Source of the DNA: Botryosphaeria dothidea
Lineage: Eukaryota > Ascomycota > Dothideomycetes > Botryosphaeriales > Botryosphaeriaceae
DNA length: 64,000 nucleotides
Direction: 5' to 3'
Assembly: GCA_011503125.2 (NCBI GenBank)
Contig: WWBZ02000014.1
Span: 434,001 to 498,000, forward strand
In this document: positions 57,099 through 64,000 of the stretch, piece by piece
How the letters are laid out: each line of letters starts with the position of its first letter
Position numbering within the stretch: the stretch's first letter is position 1
Program-made: the position numbers and the translations under genes
Notes under the pieces: generated by a model
Databases searched by the model: none
What the model saw: only the letters and a program-made list of their open reading frames with translations
Told to the model about the DNA's origin: nothing

Positions 57099-57879
57099 AT
57101 GTTGTCTGGCACTTCCCTCTATTCGTCTGGCACTCTCCCTCCTCACGACAACATCGCTGCCCGCGTCCGAATCTGGATGTCCAAAAACAAAGACATTGCA
57201 TACTTGGACAACAATTCAAAAGACTACCTTCAAGCCCAACTGAATGACTGGGTCTCCGGCCGCAAATGGTTTTTGACGAACTTAGACCTCGACTATCTCA
57301 GCAAAGCCGAAAAGTTCAAATTAGACTCCCTGGAGAAGATGAGACGCCTCTGCACCCAGGTGGAAGGACGACAGATTCGCGACGAAGACTTTGAGTCCTG
57401 CCAAGAAATCGAGAGGCAATATTACAAGCGCCTAAAGTGGCATAAAAAAATGATCCAGGTACGTCAGGGCGACCAACAAGTGAAATATCCTGAGTTGAGG
57501 GGTCACCCGGATATGGATTTTCAACGCGTCAAAACGTTCAGGAAGCTTACTGATGGTTTTTTTTTTTAAAAAAAAAAAGACAGAACGGGATGATTCCAGA
57601 TTCCAACTCGATAGTGCTCAATACGTCTTGGATTCGTTGGCTGTGAAGTATGGGGTAAAGTGGAACCCAGTGACGGAAGGGTCTCCTGATGATGGTGACA
57701 TCGTCAGCAATGTCGTGGGAGCGCTGATTGCCCTTCGACAACCAGGCGTCACCCCAGAATCCACAAGGTGTTTGCGGCGTAATGGCTACACTGCACTTAT
57801 GCAGAATTTAGTATCGACACCTGAGGATGAATTCAAGCACCTGGCCGATGGGTTTAAGAGGGCTTATGTTGAGCGATGA
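57099..57879 (+). CDS. Unrecognised small protein, family member C (219 aa)
   Basis: Exons 57099-57458 and 57580-57879 joined in phase 0; donor CAG/GTACGT, branch TTACTGAT, acceptor after an A run (57578-57579). The first exon has ARVRIWMSKNKDIAYLD and KDYLQAQLNDWVSGR, then a DYLSKAEKF helix. The second has SAQYVLDSL, YGVKWNP and VVGALIALRQPG, closely matching member A. An upstream in-frame ATG (56931) would add 56 unrelated residues. The intron contains a T11A11 palindrome just before the acceptor, and the acceptor lacks a pyrimidine tract. The distance from the junction to the S-L pair (20 residues) equals that in member A, supporting this acceptor. Member B ends 260 bp upstream. Confidence 0.75.
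57557..57578. repeat. T11A11 palindrome in intron of member C
   Basis: Eleven T followed directly by eleven A, a perfect 22-bp self-complementary run ending at the splice acceptor AG. Confidence 0.9.
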
Positions 57880-58213
57880 ATGGAAAAAGCACGAACAGCT
57901 GGCGGAGGTGTTTGTTTAACAGTAGTTGACAAGAGCGCTGAACAAGTCGAAGGAAGTGGTGCCGGTCCTTCCATTGCATACACCTTCTCACCCCAATTGT
58001 ATTGAAATAAGCAGAAGATTGAATACAAGGTTTAGATTAGATTCAACACAAGAGAGCAAGGAGACCTGAGGTGGTCGTACGTGACTATTTAGGACTGCAG
58101 CATTGCTGTCTAACCAAAGTATTCACCCTCAAAGCTCGCAACACTTACTCGTTCAGACGGACGTCGTAGCTCCTTGTATGCATAAACCACTCATATTCGC
58201 ATGTGTACCGTTT
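57880..58213. other. Intergenic region between convergent genes
   Basis: About 0.33 kb of 3' flanks; nothing else visible. Confidence 0.5.
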
Positions 58214-60421
58214 CTAATTCTTCTTTGATCTCTTCACAACTCCGTCAAGTGTGCCCTGGCCGCCTCGACTGTTCTGTCGCTTGTGTCCTGCAGCAGCCTT
58301 CCCACCACGCTTCCCTTTCTTCGCTTCACCTTTATCATCCTCTCCATCTTCATTTTCAAACTCCCCTTCTCCATGATCGCCTAGGGAATCTCCACCCGTG
58401 CCTTCCGTGGCCCCCTCCGCACTGTCGGCAAACAACCCTTTCCAGCTGCCATCCAAGACCTCCGGGTCATTGCCGTACAGGCCAACATCGTATGCCTGCT
58501 TCATCGCATCAATGCAGATCTTCCTCCTCTCGTTGAAATCAAACATCGGCTTGGGATAAGCATTCATCCCCGTATCCCCTCCTTTCTTCCCCTTAGCCCC
58601 TCCCCCACCACCACCTTCCATATCCTCATACGCCTTGATCGCACAACCCCACTTCTTCTGATCCGCAATCGGCGCCTTCCACGGCTCGTAAATAAACTTC
58701 TTATCAAACTCCTTCAACTCCGGGACCCACCTCCTCACGAACTTGCCCTCCTTATCCCACTTCTGCGGAAAAGCGACGGGGCTGTAGCAGCGGTAGAACT
58801 GCGCGAAGAAGGCCGTGCACGACAGCCACATCCAGTTGCCGGCGTTGCACGCGACCTCGTGGTCGAGCAGCAGCTCCTCGAAGACCTCGGCGCCGCGCTC
58901 CCAGTGCACGTAGCAGCCGCCGCGTGTCAGGAAGCAGGCGACCGCGTGCCGGCCCAGGTGCTCGATCCAGCCCGTCTCGCGCAGTTGCCGCATCAGCGCG
59001 TCGATCCAGGGGAAGCCTGTCGCGCCAGCCTTCCAGCGTTGGAACCACTGCTCTGCCGTCTCTGAGTCAATCTCGTAGTGCGGGTCCGGGGTGTGGGCGA
59101 CGAGGTGGGTGGAGGGATCGATTTTGGAGGGGAGGTGCCACGGGATGAAGCGGCATCGCGGGTTGTTGTGGGCTTGAGCGAAGCTGTGGCCGAGAGGAGC
59201 CTGGGCGGCGAAGTACATTTCCTGTGATGATTTCGTCAGTCTTTCGCCATTCCCCCCTCATATCTCAAGGTTTGAGGGACAGCTCACCCTAAACAACAAC
59301 TGCCCCTCCAAGTTCACCGGCACCCCGCTCTTCCCCTTTCCCTTATACTTCTCCACAACATCCTTCACCCCCCACCAGAACTGCCTCACCCCCAAACTCC
59401 CAAAGTGCAAATGCGGGCTCAACACCGTCGTCGCCGGCGGCTCCCACTCCGTCGGCGCCTTCGCCGGCTTCTCAAACGTCGCGACATACTCCTCATCCTC
59501 CAGCAACCCCCTCAAGCTGTCCAACGCCCTCGACTCACCACCCCTGATCTCTGTCGTCGCAGCCCCTTCCTCCAACCCCAACTCCCCCATCTCCGGGACG
59601 CCGAAATCGCCCTTCGGCCCGGCCAACCCAGCCGCATACGTCTTCTCCTCCCCGGCACCCCTGATCGCGGCGTTGAAATCGGGCTCGCTCGCCGGCCGCT
59701 CCTGCTCGAAATCCAGCGCCACATCCCCCGGATCCGGCAGCGCCGTCGGCGGCGGCAGCGGCCGGGGCACCGCCTCCAGCCCCTTGGCGGCGCCCTGCAC
59801 CTGCGAGATCGACATCGTCGGCAGCCCGCCGTTCCGCCGGACCAGCTCGTCCGGATCGAACAGGGTGCGGCCGACGCGCGAGACGACCTCGACGCCCGCC
59901 TCCTCTGCGAGCTTCGTGACGGCGTCGTCGCGCGCGCGGGCGTAGGCGTCGGTGTCCTTCTCGAAGACGAGGTGCGAGACGCGCCAGGCCTTGAAGAGCT
60001 TGGGCAGGAGCGTCTGCGGGGCCTCGCGCAGGACGAGGAGCCGGGCGCGCGGGTTGAGCGCGGTGATGGCGGCGGAGAGGTCGCGTTGGCAGTCGAGGAG
60101 GAATTGCCAGCGGTTGGGGCCGACGCTGTGTGAGAGCGGCACGGATGAGAAATCGGTGGGCCCTTTTGCTTGTTGCGATTGGGGAAAGGATTGGTGGTGG
60201 GGGCTTACCGAGCGCGGTAGACGTAGTGGCTATCCCACGTCCATATCTGCCAGAGACATTCGGGTTTCAGGTCGAGGGCGGCGTGTAGAGCCGGGGAGTC
60301 GTGAAGGCGCAGGTCGGTGCGGTGCCAGCTGCGCAGGGCGAATGGTTAGCATGGTTGATGAAGCATGTTGCTTTTGGCGCATTGTTTACTATATCACCCG
60401 AGCAGCCTTCGACTTCGCCAT
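58214..60421 (-). CDS. Cryptochrome/(6-4) photolyase
   Basis: Minus-strand exons 60421-60390, 60328-60209, 60125-59288 and 59221-58214, in phase, 665 aa. It starts MAKSKAARVIYWHRTDLRLHDSPAL, the photolyase antenna-domain signature. The FAD-binding half has LHFGSLGVRQFWW, FPWIDALMRQL, HLGRHAVACFLTRGG, NWMWLSCTAFF and YSPVAFPQKWDKEGKFVRRWVPEL. The paired His in HLGRH correspond to the two active-site His of (6-4) photolyases, so light-driven repair of (6-4) photoproducts is likely; fungal members can also act as photoreceptors. An extra Pro/Glu-rich linker and a basic, Gly/Lys-rich C-terminal tail (nuclear-localisation-like) are present. Confidence 0.93.
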
Positions 60422-60988
60422 TGTCGTTTCGAGAAACCGGTAGAGTTCACGAGAGGGATGCAGGTACACTTTGACTTTGCGGCCGCGTGGGACAAAAGAG
60501 CTGAAGATCGAGCTCGCATTGCCCCGTGCGCGGTACGGGACGAAGAATGGTGCATGGCTCACCCGCCGGATGTGATGACGGCATTCCGGATGCAGATCAG
60601 AGGTCTGATTCGTCGATCGGATTGCTCTAAGATCTCAGAGATCGACACACATGTAGCCAAGAGCATAGCGCACTAAGATGGCTCACGCCTTGTCCGCTTC
60701 CGGAAACGATGCTTGCTTTTAACAGGGACAGGGACCAAGGTGCAGTGCGTTGAAGAATCCGCGAGTTTGCTCCAGGGTCGAGCTTCGCTGCTGATGGTTA
60801 GCAAGCCCGCAGGTTCGGCATCAAGCACTACCTGTTGGTATTGGCAGACGATGGAGTATCTTTGCCGATGTTTTTCAATTTCTTTGCTGATGTTCCATTG
60901 AAACGGACACACCGAGTTTTGCTCTGAGAATCCCTAAACACTATCCAAATTAAACGGCCCAAACGCCCGGTAATGCCGCATACCTCAA
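60422..60988. other. Intergenic region
   Basis: 0.57 kb between the photolyase start and the ATG27 stop (both minus). Probably the photolyase promoter; no clear gene. Confidence 0.5.
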
Positions 60989-62182
60989 TCAATCGTTCCA
61001 CGATTCATCGAGCTCGTCGATCAATCGGTTCTCGTCATCCGAATCACGGCCCCGCCCCCGGTTCCTGTCGCCGTTCAGCGAGACGCGGCTGTAGCCACGA
61101 CGGCTGGGCAGGAAGCGGGCGCAGGACGACGTGAGGATGATGAACACGTCCTAGAGATTATCAGCCCAAGGGACTTAAAGTCCAACCAACCGACGCGCGC
61201 GACGGCCACTCACGGTAAAGAAGCGCCAGATGCTTTCCCAGAATGAGAAGTTAGGGATCTGGCGCCAACCTCGCTGGTGCATGACGGTGCGCTGGTACAC
61301 GCAACCGCCGACGAAGTAGACGAGAAATGCGATCAACACGATGACTCCAAACACTCCGCCAGGCCCCAACTGCTGCGTTTCCTTCTCAATGCCTCCACAA
61401 GCAGCTTTACTCCTGGCCTCGAAAAAGTATGTGCATTCATCTGGACTGGCCGCGACGAAAGCCACAGTTGCTTCGTCGGGAGCTGCCAGCGAATCCGTTT
61501 CGCAAAGCAGCGATATGATGGTCGACTTGCGACGCTTACTGCCCTTTCCCTTCTTTGGTTTGTCCCAGTCGTCATCGCCATCGTCGTCGTCTCCCTTCTT
61601 CTTTGTAGCGAGCGAGTCGTGGGTGTTCAAGTCTCTCCGATAGTAGTCGGAATCTTCTCCGCAGGGCGAGCCGCCGGTATAGTTAAGAATGAGCTTCCTC
61701 CCGCGGAAGACCAGCTCCGAGTTCTGTTGCCTAGAACGCGCAGGGTGTCAGTACGACGTCCCGAACGACCGCCTAGCTTGTCGCTCGGATAGGCAGGAAG
61801 AATCAGAGAGCGAAGCGACTCACCCGATGGAGTAGTTTTTGCCATGGTGGGTGTAGAAGGCGCTGACGTTCTTCGCACTGCGACTGTCCAGGCCGACAAC
61901 ACTGTCCAGTTCCTCGACGACGGGGCTGCAGAAGTTGATGGTAAAGTTTGCCGGGTAGTCGTATCCCTTGGCATGCCAGCTCTCGGCGGGATGTGACTTG
62001 CCATCCTTGCCCTTCTTGGTGGTGTCGGACTGCACCGAGATGGGGTTCAGGTCGAAGAAACGGTCGCTCGGCGACTTGATGGTGCAGGGTTTGGCCTTCT
62101 TTTCCTTCTTCTCGTCGGAGGCAGCATTTCCCAGCGCAGTCCAGAGAAAGGCGGCCAGCGCGCAGGCGTGTGCGAGCTTCAT
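60989..62182 (-). CDS. atg27: Autophagy-related protein Atg27
   Basis: Minus-strand exons 62182-61824, 61730-61214 and 61150-60989, in phase, 345 aa. Signal peptide (MKLAHACALAAFLWTALGNA), then a Cys-containing luminal mannose-6-phosphate-receptor-like domain (CTIKSPSDRFFDL, NFTINFCSPV, SELVFRGRKLILNYTGGSPC, CTYFFEARSKAAC). One membrane helix (GVFGVIVLIAFLVYFVGG) is followed by a cytosolic tail with SRRGYSRVSLN, containing a YxxPhi-type sorting motif (YSRV) as in Atg27. It cycles among Golgi, endosomes, vacuole and Atg9 vesicles. A Lys/Asp-rich insert (61540-61610 region) lengthens the luminal domain. Confidence 0.9.
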
Positions 62183-62565
62183 GGTTGTTCGGTGCGGATG
62201 TTGGAGAAGCTCTGGAGTGGGCTGGGTAATGTGCCTTACGTAGGCCTCACACACTACTTGACTCGTGTCATGGGCGCAGCCGACGCCGACATCCGTGCAG
62301 GTGCAGGAACCGCGGCCGCCGGGTTGGCTGGAAGCGCGAGCCCACGCGTCGGGCGCCAAGCACCCGTCACGCGTCAGTGCGGTAGACAGGGCAGCTAAGC
62401 TAAGCTCTGCCCGGCGCGTCCATTATGACATGACTTCGAAGCTGCAGCATCCGCGTTCCGGCCTGCCATCACCACCATAAAACCCTGTCGTGGCCCAATG
62501 CCACAGCTGCAATAACTCAGCCACGCCACCTCCCCGCTCTGTTGCCTCGACGCCCTCCATCAGCC
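62183..62565. promoter_or_regulatory. Divergent region between atg27 and erg24
   Basis: 383 bp between two start codons on opposite strands; it must carry both promoters. No sterol-response or other element stands out. Confidence 0.45.
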
Positions 62566-64000
62566 ATGAGCCAACTAAAGGAGAGGAAGCCCAAAGCTCA
62601 GCGTCCTGCTGCGCCCTCGGGCCCCCACGAGGAAAAACATCCTATGGAGTTCGGTGGACCGTAAGCCATCCATTCCTTCCGACGGTCGTGCATGCGCTAA
62701 TATGTTCGCCAAGGCTCGGTGCGATTGGTGTATCGTTCGGACTGCCCATTCTCGTCTACGTCTTCGCTTTCTTCATCAACGAAACTTCCGGATGCCCCCC
62801 GCCTTCCGTCCTGCAGCCCAAGACGTTCTCGCTGGACAAGCTGAAGTATGAGGTTAGCTGGCAGGGCTTCTCAAGCCTTACCAACCTTCCTGCGTTCGGC
62901 GCAACAGTTGGATACTATGTGTGGAGTCTGTTCTTGAATCGCATCCTCCCTGCTACCGAGGTTGAGGGTATTCAGCTGCGTTCGGGTGGCAGGTTGAAGT
63001 ATCGCTTCAATGGTAAGTCTGAGACATTTTTGGCTGATTCGTTTGCTGATTGAAACTCTCTAGCTTTCTCGTCTGCCCTCGTAACACTTGGTCTCCTCGC
63101 CGCCGGAACCATCGTCTATGGCGCCAAATTCCCCGTCTGGACATTCATCTGGGATAACTATGTGCCGATTCTCACGTCGAACACTATCATCTCATACGCT
63201 CTTGCTATGTTTGTCTATGTGCGTAGTTTCTCCGTCAAACCCGGAAATACGGAGAATCGCGAGCTTGCTGCAGGAGGCCACAGCGGGAACATGCTGTACG
63301 ATTGGTTCATCGGACGTGAGCTTAATCCGCGTGTCACCCTCCCCCTCTTCGGCGAGATTGATATCAAAGCCTTTATGGAGCTGCGTCCTGGAATGCTTGG
63401 CTGGATCATCCTCGATCTGGCCTTCGTCGCCCACCAGTATAACAATTACGGCAAGGTTACGGCAAGTATCCTGATCGTCACCTTCGTCCAGGGATTCTAC
63501 GTCCTCGATGCCCTCTACATGGAGCCTGCCATCCTTACTACCATGGACATTATCATGGACGGATTCGGCTTCATGCTCTCCTTCGGTGACCTCGTGTGGG
63601 TGCCTTTTGTCTTTTCCCTCCAGGCTCGCTACCTCTCCATCGACCCCAAGGTCCTTACTTGGCCTGAAGTTGGTGCCATCTTTGCAGTTCAGGGGCTCGG
63701 TTACTACATCTTCCGTTCCTCCAACAACGAGAAGAACCGATTCCGCACCAACCCCAATGACCCCAAGGTCAAGCACCTCAAGTACATGGAGACCAGCGCC
63801 GGTAGCAAGCTGCTGATTTCCGGCTGGTGGGGTACTGCAAGGCACATCAACTACCTCGGAGACTGGTTCATGTCCTGGTCTTACTGTCTGCCTACGGGCA
63901 TCGCAGGCTATGTCGTTGTCAACCACTCAAACCTGGAGGTAGTTCCTGGTGAGGCTCGCGGTTGGGGCATGCTGATCACTTACTTCTACATGATCTACTT
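62566..64000 (+). CDS. erg24: Delta(14)-sterol reductase (partial, runs off right edge)
   Basis: Exons 62566-62660, 62714-63012 and 63063 onward; the frame is open to the end of the window, so the C-terminus is missing. Family segments include GVSFGLPILVYVFAFFINE, YDWFIGRELNPRV, KAFMELRPGMLGWIILDLAF, YVLDALYMEPAILTTMDI and GWWGTARHINYLGDW. It is a polytopic ER membrane protein of the ERG4/ERG24/lamin-B-receptor family; it reduces the C14-C15 double bond made by Erg11 in ergosterol synthesis and is the target of morpholine-type fungicides. The start ATG gives a short basic cytosolic leader before the first helix. Confidence 0.95.

Overview
The window is nuclear DNA from a filamentous ascomycete (Pezizomycotina, most likely a dothideomycete). 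Genes are close together, with short introns of about 45-120 bp carrying GTRNGT donors, CTRAY branch sites and YAG acceptors. There are Zn2Cys6 and C2H2 fungal-specific regulators, a complete D-galacturonate gene pair in the gaaA/gaaC arrangement, and a retroelement full of RIP-like C-to-T damage. All exon joins were worked out by hand from splice signals and reading-frame continuity; none is confirmed by transcripts.

Layout. 1-6.5 kb: a CCDC124/Lso2-type ribosome-associated protein and an SNG1-like (DUF3533) membrane protein. 6.5-11 kb: CDC45 (replicative helicase) and one member (A) of an unrecognised small-protein family. 11.3-19.8 kb: an ankyrin-type gene with a fungal STAND-like N-terminus, carrying a 5.1-kb Tad1-like LINE in one of its introns plus one frameshift. 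20.3-27.3 kb: a compact group of a 12-exon cytochrome P450, a divergently transcribed quercetinase-like bicupin, and a C2H2/fungal-trans regulator. 28.4-31.7 kb: a large intronless Zn2Cys6 factor. 32.8-33.8 kb: an F-box-like gene that seems frameshifted. 33.8-39.2 kb: gene-poor, with a short retroposon-like insertion flanked by a 12-bp target duplication. 39.2-44.3 kb: a DOMON/cytochrome b561 protein, the microtubule plus-end protein EB1 and the vacuolar SNARE Vam7. 44.9-46.0 kb: remnants of a Zn2Cys6 gene and a protein-kinase gene. 46-51.2 kb: a lipocalin-like protein, then divergent gaaA and gaaC (first and third steps of D-galacturonate catabolism). 51.5-55.6 kb: a nucleoside hydrolase with 8-nt and 6-nt microexons, and a ferric reductase. 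56.2-57.9 kb: members B and C of the unrecognised family in tandem. 58.2-64 kb: a (6-4)-photolyase-type cryptochrome/photolyase, ATG27, and the start of the C-14 sterol reductase gene erg24, which runs off the right edge.

Functional groupings: gaaA and gaaC share one divergent promoter, as in other pectin-degrading fungi. The P450, bicupin and regulator probably form a small aromatic or flavonoid-modifying locus. The three paralogs A, B and C share sequence and a phase-0 intron at the same place, and look like a lineage-restricted family of unknown function. This family, the LINE-in-intron event and the microexon gene are the most notable observations.
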